Shown here: one piece after another, positions 44,405 through 53,912 of the stretch | How the letters are laid out: the number at the start of each line of letters is the position of its first letter | Position numbering within the stretch: the stretch's first letter is position 1 | From: Tunturiibacter empetritectus | GTDB lineage: Bacteria; Acidobacteriota; Terriglobia; Terriglobales; Acidobacteriaceae | Assembly (NCBI RefSeq): GCF_014201375.1 | Contig: NZ_JACHDZ010000008.1 | Location: 87,461-151,460, forward strand | Direction: 5' to 3' | Length of the DNA stretch: 64,000 nucleotides | The notes under the pieces: generated by a model | Database searches by the model: none | The model's input: the letters and a program-made list of their open reading frames with translations, nothing else | Told to the model about the DNA's origin: nothing | Position numbers and translations under genes: made by a program

Positions 44405-46387
44405 ATGTCCGCTCTCTTCCGCATCCTTCGAACGACACCCACGAGAGTGCTCTCTCTCTGCCTCCTCACAGCTACCGTATGGGCCGCGCCTGTCAAACCT
44501 CAGTTGCAGATCACCAGCTACCTGATCAGTGCCGACCTTGACCCCTCCGCCAACCGCCTCAGCGCCACCGCCGATGTCACCTTCACGGCGCTTGAAGAGC
44601 TCTCCACCCCCACCTTTGAGCTGAACAACGGCCTTCAGATCACCAAGGTCACCGACGCGCAGGGCCATCCCCTCGAATCCGAACGGCTGACCAACAACAG
44701 TACGGTCCGCTTTACCCTGGCCACGCCTCTACGGAAGGGAACAAGCACCACCTATCACTTCGAGTACTCCGGGACCCTAAAAGGCGCGGAGACCAGCCCG
44801 GTCGAAGGCATCAAGCTCGCCTCCGTCGAAGACCCGATCAGCATCCTGCTCTACGCCGGGCGCTGGTTCCCAATGACCGGCCTCTTCACCAACCGGTTCA
44901 CCGCCGAGATGCACATCCGGGTCCCTTCGGACGAGCGCGTTGTAGGCTCAGGCAGCGGAGTCGCCGCAGCAAAGAGCCTCCCTGGCAATCGCACGGAGCA
45001 CACCTTCAAGTGGTCCAAACCCGGCTTCCCCGGCACCATCATCGCAGGCAAGTTTCTTGAGCCGATCACCGCCGGAAACATGCGCGTCTACGTCACCGAA
45101 AAACACAAAGACCACGCCCACGACTTCGCCAGCCTGGGTGAGCGCGAATATCTCTTCCTGTCCGGCACCTTTGGCCAGCCCGAATCTACTCGCATGAACC
45201 TGGTCGAGCTGCCTGACGACGCCGTCTCCGCTGCCTGGGCCCCGGAGATCGCCGCTATCGCAGGCAATCGAATTGCAGCGCGCAACGAGCAACGGCTGCT
45301 CTCCAATACCCTCGCCCATCAATGGTGGGGCAGCCAGGTATCGCCCGCGACGATGAACGACGCCTGGATCACTAATGGCATGTCTCGCTACTCTGAGCTG
45401 ATGTATCTGGAAGATTCCTCCGGCAAAAACGCCTTCCAGTCCGCCATCACCGACGTCTCCGCCGGCGCTCTTGCCTACGACACCGAACCCCTCACCACCA
45501 TCGGCCGCCTCGATCCATTCTCCCCGCAGTTCCAGTCCATGACCCTCGAAAAAGGCGCTATGGTCTTTCACATGCTTCGCTGGGAGATGGGCGACGACGT
45601 CTTTACCAAGTTTCTCCGCGCCATTCTTTCGCAGTACACCGACAAGTCCGTTCGCACCTCAAACGTCCAGGCTTTAGCCGAAAAGGAATCAAACCTGCAG
45701 CTCGAGCCATTCTTTGCCCAGTGGCTCGACGGCACCGGCGCGCCAGCCTTCGCTGACAAGTACTCTGTGTTTCGTCTGGGCGACAACAAGGGCTTCCGCA
45801 CCATAGGTGCCATCACTCAGGACCTCGATCTCTTCCGAATGCCGATTGAGCTTCGCATAGAAACCGACGGGAAGACAGAGATCCGTCGCGTCGATATCTC
45901 CGGCTCTGACTCGCAGTACTCCATTGAAACCTTCGGCCGTCCCCGTCGCATCAGCATCGACCCCGACAACTGGCTTCTGAAGAGTACCCCCGATCTGGCT
46001 GTCCGCGTGGCTGTCCTCCGTGGTCAGGAGCAGGTTGCTCAGGGGGATCTCACAGCCGCACTTATCGAGTATCAAAAGGCTCTCGATGCCAACAAGAACA
46101 GCTCGCTCGCTGCCTACCGCATCGGCGAGATCTTCTTCATGCAACGCAACTACCAGTCCGCCGCCAATAGCTTCCGCGACGCCCTTCGCGGTGACGGCGA
46201 CCCCAAGTGGGTCGAGGTCTGGAGCCACATTGAGTTGGGTCGCATCTTTGACGTCACTGGTCAGCGCGACCGAGCCGTCAACGAGTACCGGCTCGCTGTC
46301 CAGACCAACGACAACACTCAGGGTGCCGTCAACGAAGCCCGTGCTTCGATGCAGAAGCCCTATAAGCGCGAGCAGACGGAGAACTGA
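44405..46387 (+). CDS. Degenerate M1-peptidase-like protein with TPR tail (probable pseudoenzyme)
   Basis: A 660-residue exported protein (signal peptide to about 27). An M1 aminopeptidase-like N-domain (about 30-210) and catalytic-like domain follow, then TPR-type repeats (about 535-650). The M1 zinc site H-E-x-x-H-x18-E is not kept: the region reads SNTLAHQWWG, with only the second His, and at the position of the third ligand (19 residues after that His) WITNG has Asn. There is no GAMEN motif, and the Tyr before KGAMVFHML is Leu. It is therefore probably not a peptidase and may bind peptides or act as an assembly protein. 45 nt downstream of lpxB; its stop abuts that of the convergent permease gene. 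Confidence 0.75.
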   Translation: MSALFRILRTTPTRVLSLCLLTATVWAAPVKPQLQITSYLISADLDPSANRLSATADVTFTALEELSTPTFELNNGLQITKVTDAQGHPLESERLTNNSTVRFTLATPLRKGTSTTYHFEYSGTLKGAETSPVEGIKLASVEDPISILLYAGRWFPMTGLFTNRFTAEMHIRVPSDERVVGSGSGVAAAKSLPGNRTEHTFKWSKPGFPGTIIAGKFLEPITAGNMRVYVTEKHKDHAHDFASLGEREYLFLSGTFGQPESTRMNLVELPDDAVSAAWAPEIAAIAGNRIAARNEQRLLSNTLAHQWWGSQVSPATMNDAWITNGMSRYSELMYLEDSSGKNAFQSAITDVSAGALAYDTEPLTTIGRLDPFSPQFQSMTLEKGAMVFHMLRWEMGDDVFTKFLRAILSQYTDKSVRTSNVQALAEKESNLQLEPFFAQWLDGTGAPAFADKYSVFRLGDNKGFRTIGAITQDLDLFRMPIELRIETDGKTEIRRVDISGSDSQYSIETFGRPRRISIDPDNWLLKSTPDLAVRVAVLRGQEQVAQGDLTAALIEYQKALDANKNSSLAAYRIGEIFFMQRNYQSAANSFRDALRGDGDPKWVEVWSHIELGRIFDVTGQRDRAVNEYRLAVQTNDNTQGAVNEARASMQKPYKREQTEN

Positions 46388-47629
46388 TTACTCGTACCGG
46401 AGCGCCTCGATGGGATCCAGGCTTGCTGCCTTCATCGCCGGAATCATCCCACTGATGGTTCCTACGATGATGAGAATTACCGTCGCCACCAGAACTGTGT
46501 TCGGCGAAATCAGCAGATGAATATCTCCAGCCTCCGCGTTCGAGGCCAATGCGCTGTAGAAAGTAATTTTCCCCACGCCCTTCGCCACGGCGTACGCCAG
46601 GGCGATTCCACCCACGCCGCCGATTCCGGAGATCACCAGCGCTTCAGCCAGAAACTGCAGCAAAATATGGCGTTTTCTTGCTCCCAGCGCCTTCTCCACG
46701 CCGATCTCGCGCGTTCTCTGCTGGACACTCACCAGCATGATGTTCATCAGACCGATGCCGGCGATCCCCAAGGTCAGAGCGCCGATAAACGACAGCAGCA
46801 CCTGCAACCCCAGCGAAATAATTCGGAACTGCGTCAGTTGCTCCATGATGTTCGCCACAAACACAGCGCGCCGATCGCTCGGTCTGTAGCCATGCGCCAT
46901 CGCGAGGGTCTTGCGCAGCGCCACCTCGACCATCTTCGGGTCGCCCTTGTAGTCCAGCCATATACCATCGAGGTACTTTGTGTCTTTGATATCGCTCATC
47001 GTCGTGAGCGGCACATTCACCTGGCGGTTGATGTCGCTGTCATCACCCTCCTGCATCTTCGGCGTCATCACCCCCACCACTTCGAAGCTCACTCCATTCA
47101 GCCGAATCTTCTCTCCGATCGGATACAAGCCCGAAAACAGCTTCGTCTTCGCCTCTGATCCAATCACGGTTACGTGCGCTCTTTGCTGGACATCCGCCTC
47201 GGTGATCGGCCGGCCCTCGGCGAGCTCCAGCCTCTGGATTGACTGCAGCTCCGGCGTAATCCCAGTCACGTCCCAGCTGTAACTATGCAGATCGTTCTGC
47301 ACCGGAACGGTCTTATCCACCGTCGGCGCCACACGCATCACACCTGGCACCGTCTCCTGAATCCGTTCCACATCCTCCTGCGTCAATCGGACCTGCACGC
47401 CGGCCTTCGATCCTCCCGCCTGCTCGCTGGTGCGCCCCGGAAAGACGCCTATCATGTTCGTTCCAAACTGCGCAAAGATGTTCTCGAACGCCTGCCCGAA
47501 GCCCGCGCCATAGGCTAGCAGCAGCACTACCGTCGCAATGCCCCAGGCCATGCCAACAATCGTAATCATCGTCCTTCGACGATTATGTTTCATCGCCTCA
47601 ACAGCCTGCCCCAGGATGTCACTCAGCAT
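46388..47629 (-). CDS. MacB/FtsX-type ABC permease
   Basis: A 413-residue permease: one N-terminal transmembrane helix (about 20-45), a large MacB-type periplasmic domain (about 50-270) and three C-terminal helices with the FtsX-like GIAGIGLMNIMLVSVQQRTREIGVEKALGA segment. The C-terminus IEALRYE is typical. It lies 3 nt downstream of a second permease of the same type, and together they probably form one transporter. No ATP-binding subunit gene is adjacent. Confidence 0.87.
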   Translation of the reverse strand: MLSDILGQAVEAMKHNRRRTMITIVGMAWGIATVVLLLAYGAGFGQAFENIFAQFGTNMIGVFPGRTSEQAGGSKAGVQVRLTQEDVERIQETVPGVMRVAPTVDKTVPVQNDLHSYSWDVTGITPELQSIQRLELAEGRPITEADVQQRAHVTVIGSEAKTKLFSGLYPIGEKIRLNGVSFEVVGVMTPKMQEGDDSDINRQVNVPLTTMSDIKDTKYLDGIWLDYKGDPKMVEVALRKTLAMAHGYRPSDRRAVFVANIMEQLTQFRIISLGLQVLLSFIGALTLGIAGIGLMNIMLVSVQQRTREIGVEKALGARKRHILLQFLAEALVISGIGGVGGIALAYAVAKGVGKITFYSALASNAEAGDIHLLISPNTVLVATVILIIVGTISGMIPAMKAASLDPIEALRYE

Positions 47630-47632
47630 GGT

Positions 47633-48889
47633 CTATTCCTTTCGCAGTGCTTCCACAGGAGCGAGCATCGCAGCCTGTCTCGCCGGATAAAGCCCGGCCA
47701 CAATTCCGCACAATGTCAGCGTCCCCATCGCCATCGCTGCCGACCATGGCACAAGGCGCGGCGGATCGAATCCCATATCGTTATTTCCGACTACCGAACC
47801 GAGCGCTGTCATCAGAGCCGCAGCACCAATAATGCCAATCAGTCCACTCAACGCCGTCAGCGTCAGCCCCTCAAGAAAGAACTGGAAGAGGATGCTTCGA
47901 TTGGTCGCACCAAGTGCCTTCCGCAGGCCAATCTCTTTCGTCCGCTCCGTCACCGTCACCAGCATAATGTTGATGATTCCCACCGCACCCAGAGCCAGCG
48001 TTACAATTCCGACGCCCCCGAGGAACACGTCCATCGCGGTAAAGATCAACCCAACCATCCGGTTCGACCTGATCGTATCCCACTCCTCGAACCCCTCTTT
48101 CCGCGATGGATCGAAGCCGTGCCGGGTCGCGATGACTTTATGTACCTCAGCCTTCGCGGTCTCGTTCAACTCTTCTGTCAGCGGCTGGTACTGGATTTGG
48201 GAGATCGAATCCTGTGGGATGTTGTCACCCGTCAGAGGAAAGAACTCCTGCATCGTCGTCAACGGAATGTAGATACGCTGATTCAGCCCATCACTGTTGC
48301 CGCGGCCTACCTTCTTCGCCACCCCGATCACCTGAAACCGGTAGCCGTTCAACGTGATGACGGCACCGAGAGGCGGCCGACCCGGAAATAAAAGCCCCAC
48401 CATCCTTTGTCCCAGCACCACGACCTGCCGCCGTTCCCCCAGGTCCTGCTGGTTCAAGTAGCGGCCTTGCGCGATTGGAAGATTCGCAATCTCTGGATAG
48501 TTGAGTTCAACTCCCAAGACCTGGCCGCCCGCGCTCGAAAAATCGCTTACCTGCTTCAGATCACTGCGATTGATGATCGAGGTGACGTTACGAACGTTCG
48601 GCGCCTGCTCACGAATCGCGGCCGCATCGCTCATCGTCAGCTTGTACGGACGCATCCCCACATGCTGCTCCGGCAGCACAGGGATCGTCCCACCCCACAT
48701 CATGATCTCATCGGTGCCAAGCTCGGCGAGCCCCCTGCGCTGCCCCGAACGAAATCCTTCTCCCAATCCGATCAACAACAAAAGCGAGGCAACACCCCAG
48801 GCAATGCCGAACATCGTCAGGAACGAACGCAGCTTGTTGGCCCCGATCGAGCGGAATACCTGAGCGAAGATATTGATAAGAGCGCGCAT
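47633..48889 (-). CDS. MacB/FtsX-type ABC permease
   Basis: A 418-residue permease of the same architecture as the downstream gene: helix 1 (about 18-40), a periplasmic MacB-like domain, and three C-terminal helices with GAVGIINIMLVTVTERTKEIGLRKALGATN and a PVEALRKE end. The N-terminal MFGIAWGVASLLLLIGLGEG is standard for the family. The pair probably works as a heterodimer. An ATPase must come from elsewhere, since none is in this window next to it. Confidence 0.87.
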   Translation of the reverse strand: MRALINIFAQVFRSIGANKLRSFLTMFGIAWGVASLLLLIGLGEGFRSGQRRGLAELGTDEIMMWGGTIPVLPEQHVGMRPYKLTMSDAAAIREQAPNVRNVTSIINRSDLKQVSDFSSAGGQVLGVELNYPEIANLPIAQGRYLNQQDLGERRQVVVLGQRMVGLLFPGRPPLGAVITLNGYRFQVIGVAKKVGRGNSDGLNQRIYIPLTTMQEFFPLTGDNIPQDSISQIQYQPLTEELNETAKAEVHKVIATRHGFDPSRKEGFEEWDTIRSNRMVGLIFTAMDVFLGGVGIVTLALGAVGIINIMLVTVTERTKEIGLRKALGATNRSILFQFFLEGLTLTALSGLIGIIGAAALMTALGSVVGNNDMGFDPPRLVPWSAAMAMGTLTLCGIVAGLYPARQAAMLAPVEALRKE

Positions 48890-49018
48890 AGCTATGGTTG
48901 GACGAAAGCTTCCCGAAGTTGTCTACGCAAAGTTGCGCAAACCAGTTCCCTTCCACCAATGAATTAACATCGGCAATCTTCGCTGACACAGAAAGGGATA
49001 ACTGCAACAGGAAAGCAA

Positions 49019-49618
49019 CTAGTGCGTCGCCCGGGAGACGTTCTTGATCAGCGCAGGCTCCTCGGGATCCGGCTCCGCCTGCACCGCAAGTCCAAGTGTA
49101 GAGAGAAACCGGCTGACTGTCTCGACAATCGACGTCAATGCAGCGGCTGGATATAACACCCGTACCACCGGCGCTACTGGTGCATCGCCACGAACCAGAT
49201 CGCCCCGCACTGCAATGCACCGATCCGGCCGATAGACGCAGGACGCTAGGTCGGTAATGCTCAGCGCGTAACTCGGCGTACACAGAATCGTTTTGGGCGG
49301 GGCCATCCGGTCGATCATGCTGAAGATTTCAAGCTTCGACTCGAGCTCATCCGGCACAAAGTCAACGGCAATATCAGCCGTACGAACGGCATCTTCAACG
49401 GTTGAAGCCAACTCAAGGCTTCCCGCCGCAACGCGCTTGCTGAGGTCTGAATACTCCGCCTCTGCCCGCCAAAGATTGGCTGGCATTACATCTTCGAGCA
49501 CCACGTCGAAGCCCGCTGCAGCACAAGCTAAAGCGAAGCTGCGGCCAGCCACTCCGGCTCCGATAATCGCGACCCTGCGAATCTCGAGCGGCAGCTGGCC
49601 CGCAACCTCCTGCATCAC
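49019..49618 (-). CDS. Single-domain 3-hydroxyacyl-CoA dehydrogenase (NAD-binding part)
   Basis: A 199-residue Rossmann protein with the dinucleotide motif VAIIGAGVAGRSFALACAAAG, an acidic residue after the second strand (VLEDVMP) and the DIAVDFVPDELESKLEIFSMID segment of 3-hydroxyacyl-CoA dehydrogenases. The C-terminal dimerisation/substrate domain of the family is missing and no trace of it follows, so it is either a shortened member or has another substrate. Its start overlaps the stop of a 61-residue open frame, forming a coupled pair. Confidence 0.75.
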   Translation of the reverse strand: MMQEVAGQLPLEIRRVAIIGAGVAGRSFALACAAAGFDVVLEDVMPANLWRAEAEYSDLSKRVAAGSLELASTVEDAVRTADIAVDFVPDELESKLEIFSMIDRMAPPKTILCTPSYALSITDLASCVYRPDRCIAVRGDLVRGDAPVAPVVRVLYPAAALTSIVETVSRFLSTLGLAVQAEPDPEEPALIKNVSRATH

Positions 49619-49800
49619 TTTTTGCTCGCGACGGCAGCGATTACGGAGTCGTAGCTCGGCTCCGCGCCCTTGATATGGTCGGACACGCGCTGGCGCTCCT
49701 CCTCTGTCAGCGACGGCAGCACCGCGAGAATGCGGCGCAGCGTTACTGAGATGTCATCAACGTAGTTCATAGTGCGGATTGCTTCGCCAGAGAGAGGCAT
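49615..49800 (-). CDS. Small protein of unknown function upstream of the dehydrogenase
   Basis: A 61-residue product, mostly helical and charged (RRILAVLPSLTEEERQRVSDHIKG). The stop overlaps the dehydrogenase start (ATGA), which supports a real coupled gene. I do not recognise a family. It may interact with the dehydrogenase product; that is inference. Confidence 0.55.
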   Translation of the reverse strand: MPLSGEAIRTMNYVDDISVTLRRILAVLPSLTEEERQRVSDHIKGAEPSYDSVIAAVASKK

Positions 49801-49839
49801 GCTTTGGTGCTCCTAAGAGATTAAAGATACTTATCCAGT

Positions 49840-51435
49840 CTAAACGTTCGCGCCCAGCTCTGCCCGTTTCGACGCCTCTTCTACCGGCTTGCCTGCTTCG
49901 ACCCCCTCGGTTGGCTTCTCCCATCCATCGCGATCGGTCATGGCCATCAACTCGGCCAGCTGAGTCGCAAAGTCCGGATGCACGGCGTTCAGGCCATACC
50001 GCCAGCTCCAGTTGCCCGCTCCCGCCGACGGCGTATTCATTCTCGCTTCGCTGCCCAAATGCAACACATCCTGCATCGGAAAGACACAGAGATTCGCCAC
50101 CGACCGTGCTGCCGCCCGAATCATCGCCCAGACGATATCCTCGTCGTGATCGAACTTCTGCAGATAGGTCTGCACATTGGTACGCTCGACATCGGTCACA
50201 TCATCCCGCCACCAACCCAGCGTCGTGTTGTTGTCGTGCGTGCCCGTGTACACCACCGTATTCGGAACGTACCGGTGCGGCAGATAGAGATGTGCGCCGC
50301 GATCCGAAAACCCGAACTGCAGGATCCGCATACCTGGCATGCCAAAGTGCTCCCGCAGTTCGTCCACCTCGGGAGTGATCAGCCCAAGATCCTCCGCGAC
50401 AAACGGAAGATCCCCAAAGACCTCCTTCAGACGCTGAAACAGCTCATGCCCAGGAGCCTTCACCCACTGCCCATTGATCGCCGTCTCCTCCTCCGCGGGA
50501 ATCGACCAGAACGCCTCAAATCCGCGGAAGTGGTCCAGCCGAATCACGTCATACAGCGTCAATGAACGTCTAATCCGCGCCACCCACCAGTCGAATCCTC
50601 GCTCCTTCAGCAGCCCCCACTTGTAGAGAGGATTTCCCCACCGCTGTCCGGTCACGGAAAAGTAATCCGGCGGCACACCGGACACGCGAACTGGCCTGAG
50701 TTCTTCGTCCAGCTCGAACATCTCGGGGTGCGTCCATACATCGGCGCTGTCGTAGTTTACGAAGATCGCAACATCCCCCATGATGCGAATCTTCCGCTTG
50801 GCACAGTATCCCCGCAGCGCGCACCACTGCTCGTTGAAAAAAAACTGGACCACCTGCTCAATGGCAAGCTCGCGTCCACGATCGTTCAACAGCTTGCTCA
50901 GTGCATCGCCCGCACGCCGTGCATACTCCGGTGGCCACTCATGCCAACTGCCATACTCGTGCATACGACGAAGGACGTTGAACATCGCATAGTCCTGCAG
51001 CCACGAACTGTTGTGTTCGCAGAACCTCAGGAAGCTCGCGCGTCTGTTATCGGGCGCATGATCGAGAAAATTCCCCGCCGCCTCTTCGATCAGCGGTAGC
51101 TTCAGGCGGAACGCCGCGTCGAAGTCCGCTGGCCCGTCATGTCCCGGCAGTCCTGCGAGCCGCTCTCCCGCAATCCACCCGTCATTCACCAGAAGCTCGA
51201 GGCTGATCAAAAGCGGATTCCCCGCAAACGCCGAAAGCGCGGAGTAGGGAGAACTCCCGTAACCGGTCGGACTAAGCGGCAGTACCTGCCACATCCTCTG
51301 CTTCGCGGCTGCCAGAAAATCCACAAACGCATACGCAGCTGGTCCAAAGTCCCCTATCCCACCATACGAAGGCAGCGAGGTAACATGCAGCAAAACTCCC
51401 GACTGACGTTCCTGATTGCTCACTTCCCCACTCAT
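49840..51435 (-). CDS. malQ: 4-alpha-glucanotransferase (amylomaltase)
   Basis: A 531-residue GH77 enzyme: SGVLLHVTSLPSYGGIGDFG at the start, the LPLSPTGYGSSPYS loop, nucleophile Asp in VIRLDHFRGFEAFW, acid/base Glu in FVAEDLGLITPEV, and TGTHDNNTTLGWW. It moves alpha-1,4-glucan segments between malto-oligosaccharides and glycogen in the cytoplasm. No other glycogen genes are near. Monocistronic on the minus strand. Confidence 0.95.
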   Translation of the reverse strand: MSGEVSNQERQSGVLLHVTSLPSYGGIGDFGPAAYAFVDFLAAAKQRMWQVLPLSPTGYGSSPYSALSAFAGNPLLISLELLVNDGWIAGERLAGLPGHDGPADFDAAFRLKLPLIEEAAGNFLDHAPDNRRASFLRFCEHNSSWLQDYAMFNVLRRMHEYGSWHEWPPEYARRAGDALSKLLNDRGRELAIEQVVQFFFNEQWCALRGYCAKRKIRIMGDVAIFVNYDSADVWTHPEMFELDEELRPVRVSGVPPDYFSVTGQRWGNPLYKWGLLKERGFDWWVARIRRSLTLYDVIRLDHFRGFEAFWSIPAEEETAINGQWVKAPGHELFQRLKEVFGDLPFVAEDLGLITPEVDELREHFGMPGMRILQFGFSDRGAHLYLPHRYVPNTVVYTGTHDNNTTLGWWRDDVTDVERTNVQTYLQKFDHDEDIVWAMIRAAARSVANLCVFPMQDVLHLGSEARMNTPSAGAGNWSWRYGLNAVHPDFATQLAELMAMTDRDGWEKPTEGVEAGKPVEEASKRAELGANV

Positions 51436-51530
51436 CCAGCCCCCTTGTGTAGCTCCAACTATGATGCCAGAAGTCGACCGCTCCGGGAGAGCCCTCGCTC
51501 GCCGCCAATGCCGTTCGGTGCAAAACGCAA

Positions 51531-51564
51531 AGATGCCCCAGGCCTTGATTTTCCTGGGGCATCT
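51531..51564 (-). terminator. Hairpin terminator after the PpiD-like gene
   Basis: A 12-bp perfect stem, AGATGCCCCAGG (51531-51542) with CCTGGGGCATCT (51553-51564). On the minus strand it is followed by TTTGCGTTTTG, a moderate T-rich tail. It lies 20 nt downstream of the PpiD-type gene and before malQ. Confidence 0.7.
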
Positions 51565-51585
51565 CTTACAGCATGGAGCGAGCGG

Positions 51586-53559
51586 TTAGTTGCCGGCGGG
51601 CAAACCCGGCTCAGCCTGCTTCTTCGAGAACCTGACCGCGCCGCCCTTCTCGTACTTCTGGGTCAACTCGCCGATATAGACGCGGAAGATCTCCTCCCGC
51701 TGATCGTTGAGCAGCTTGTCCTTGGTTGCGTTGAAGTTCTTCGCAATGTCGTCGGCCGTTGGCTCCTGCTTGTCGATCACGCTAAGCACAACTCCAACGC
51801 GCCCAGCATTGATCGGCCCTGAGATAGCACCCTTCGGCAGCGAGAACGCCACCGAACCTGCGCCGCTCATCGCACCGAGATCCGGCACCTGACCATCCTT
51901 GCCGACCAGATCGCTCGTCTTCAGCGGAACGTTCATCTCTGCAGCCGCCTTCTTCAGATCGTTCAGTACCTTCGCCCGATCATCCAATTTGTTCAACTGG
52001 GCGCTCAGCAACTGAGGCACCTGCTGCTCGCGATAGTCCTCGAGAATGTGAGACTTGTAATCCGCGAACTCGGGAGCATGAGCCGACTTCACGTCGGTCA
52101 CCTGGAAGACAGCAAATCCATCGCCAGTAGCGACCGGAGCCGGGTCTGCGCCCTTCACCACCGAAAACGCCTGCGTCAGCAACGCCGAACCGTCCGCCAG
52201 TCCGGGAATAACACCGTCTTTGGCTACGAATTCTGTCGTCACCGCGTGCAGCCCCTTGGAAGCAGCAGCCTTCTCCAGACCATTCTTCTTCGCATCTGCA
52301 GCCAACGCCGAAGCGAAGGTCTGCTCCGCTGCGCCCGCCCTCTGCTGTTCGAGCACCGGCACGATCTCGGGCTTTACCTCTGCCAGTGGACGAAGATGCG
52401 CGGTCTTCTTCTCCTCCACCTGCAGGATGTGATAGCCAAACTGAGTTTTGACCAGATCCGAGGTCTGTCCGGGAGCCAGCGTAAATGCCGCCTTATCAAA
52501 CTCCGGTACCGTCTTGCCGCGATCCAGCCAACCCAGCTCGCCACCCTGCGTCTTGCTGCCCGGGTCGTCCGAGTTCTTGCTTGCTAGATCCGCAAAGCTT
52601 CCGCCGCTCTTGATCTGCTTCAGAATGTCTTCGGCTTTCGCCTTTGCCGCGGCATCCGTCTTCGCATCAGAACCAGCAGGAACGGCGATCAGGATGTGGC
52701 GAACCTTCACCTGCTCCTTCACCTGATACTGGTCCTGATGCGCGTTGTAGTAGGCCAACACATCCGCATCCGAGATCTGCGGCTTCCCGCCAGGCAGATT
52801 CGACGTGTCGAACGAAACATACTCAATCTTTCGCGTCTCAGGAACGGCATTCGCATAACGCGCCGCGTTCGTCTTGAAGAACGCCTGCAGCTCCGAGTCC
52901 GATGGGTTGATCGTCTTGCGGACATCATCCGCCGAGATCACCGCGTAATCAAACTTCACCTTGGTCCCATCGACCTTGTAGGCTTCGCGCACCGCGTTGT
53001 CAGAGACCGAAACACCACCCGTGATCAGCGCCTGCAGGCGGTTCAGCTCCATGTCGCTCTTCACCTGCGACTCAAAGTCGCCGCGAGTCGTCTGGAATGC
53101 GCTCTGTACGAAGTTGATGTAGGCATCGTCGCCAATGTACTGGCCATTGGGAAACAGGTACTGTGCAAATGGTCCGGTCTGCAGCTCGCGACGCAGATCC
53201 TCATCGCTCACCTGCAGGTTCATCCTGTCAGCTTCATGCTTCAGGATCGCCCGCTGCACCAGAATCTGACCAGCACGCGGTAGGAAGTAGGGCAGCAACG
53301 CATCGGGAAAGTGCTGCTGCTGCAGCTGCCGGCTCGCCAGCTGGTTCACCTCAACCGTCTTGATCGGGGTGCTTTCACCAAAAATCCGCCCGATGGGCCC
53401 AGGCTGCTTGACCGTGGCGTAGACCGACGCATCGTTCGTCGTAGCGTTGTCAAAGATGCCGGGCACCAGCGTAATCACCATTGTGATCACTGCGAATCCA
53501 ATGATGACGGCGAAGATAATCTTCGTGATGCGGTTGTCCTGCTGCAGAATACGAATCAT
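51586..53559 (-). CDS. PpiD-type membrane-anchored peptidyl-prolyl isomerase / chaperone
   Basis: A 657-residue protein: an N-terminal membrane anchor (about 13-33), a SurA-N-like chaperone region (about 60-220), and a parvulin domain (about 280-375) with VKVRHILIAVPAG, GGELGWLDRGKTVPEF and QFGYHILQVEEKK. A second, less clear isomerase-like part follows (about 480-620). PpiD folds outer-membrane proteins at the periplasmic face of the inner membrane. The start MIRILQQDNR is typical. The C-terminus is Lys-rich. Confidence 0.88.
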   Translation of the reverse strand: MIRILQQDNRITKIIFAVIIGFAVITMVITLVPGIFDNATTNDASVYATVKQPGPIGRIFGESTPIKTVEVNQLASRQLQQQHFPDALLPYFLPRAGQILVQRAILKHEADRMNLQVSDEDLRRELQTGPFAQYLFPNGQYIGDDAYINFVQSAFQTTRGDFESQVKSDMELNRLQALITGGVSVSDNAVREAYKVDGTKVKFDYAVISADDVRKTINPSDSELQAFFKTNAARYANAVPETRKIEYVSFDTSNLPGGKPQISDADVLAYYNAHQDQYQVKEQVKVRHILIAVPAGSDAKTDAAAKAKAEDILKQIKSGGSFADLASKNSDDPGSKTQGGELGWLDRGKTVPEFDKAAFTLAPGQTSDLVKTQFGYHILQVEEKKTAHLRPLAEVKPEIVPVLEQQRAGAAEQTFASALAADAKKNGLEKAAASKGLHAVTTEFVAKDGVIPGLADGSALLTQAFSVVKGADPAPVATGDGFAVFQVTDVKSAHAPEFADYKSHILEDYREQQVPQLLSAQLNKLDDRAKVLNDLKKAAAEMNVPLKTSDLVGKDGQVPDLGAMSGAGSVAFSLPKGAISGPINAGRVGVVLSVIDKQEPTADDIAKNFNATKDKLLNDQREEIFRVYIGELTQKYEKGGAVRFSKKQAEPGLPAGN

Positions 53560-53912
53560 GCTTGACTAAAACCTTCACTTCGCGCGAAAGCCGCTTCCCT
53601 GCTGGGAATTGGCTGCGTGCCCGGGATTTTGCGTGACCTTGCGGGGAGGTCTCTCGACCAACGCCACGCCGGTTGCAGGGCAAGCGACAAGTATAAATCA
53701 CCAGCTATGGAAATTCACCCGCATCCGCGAAGGCCGTCCAGAACTCCACCCAATTCTGTGTCCATCTGCGGACATTCATTCCGATCGTGGACACCATACA
53801 GTTTTACCAACGCATGCATAACTCAATAAACCCCAAAAAACAGGATCTTCGTCCTATTCTCTCTGGCAAGACAATTGCTAACTCCCTCATAATCATCTCT
53901 CCGAGGACCCGC
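53560..53912. other. Divergent intergenic region
   Basis: 353 bases between the PpiD-like and ADOP genes without a recognised gene. The long open frame from 53787 into the ADOP gene is not the start of that gene. No promoter motif, hairpin or repeat stood out; two divergent promoters are expected here. Confidence 0.5.
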
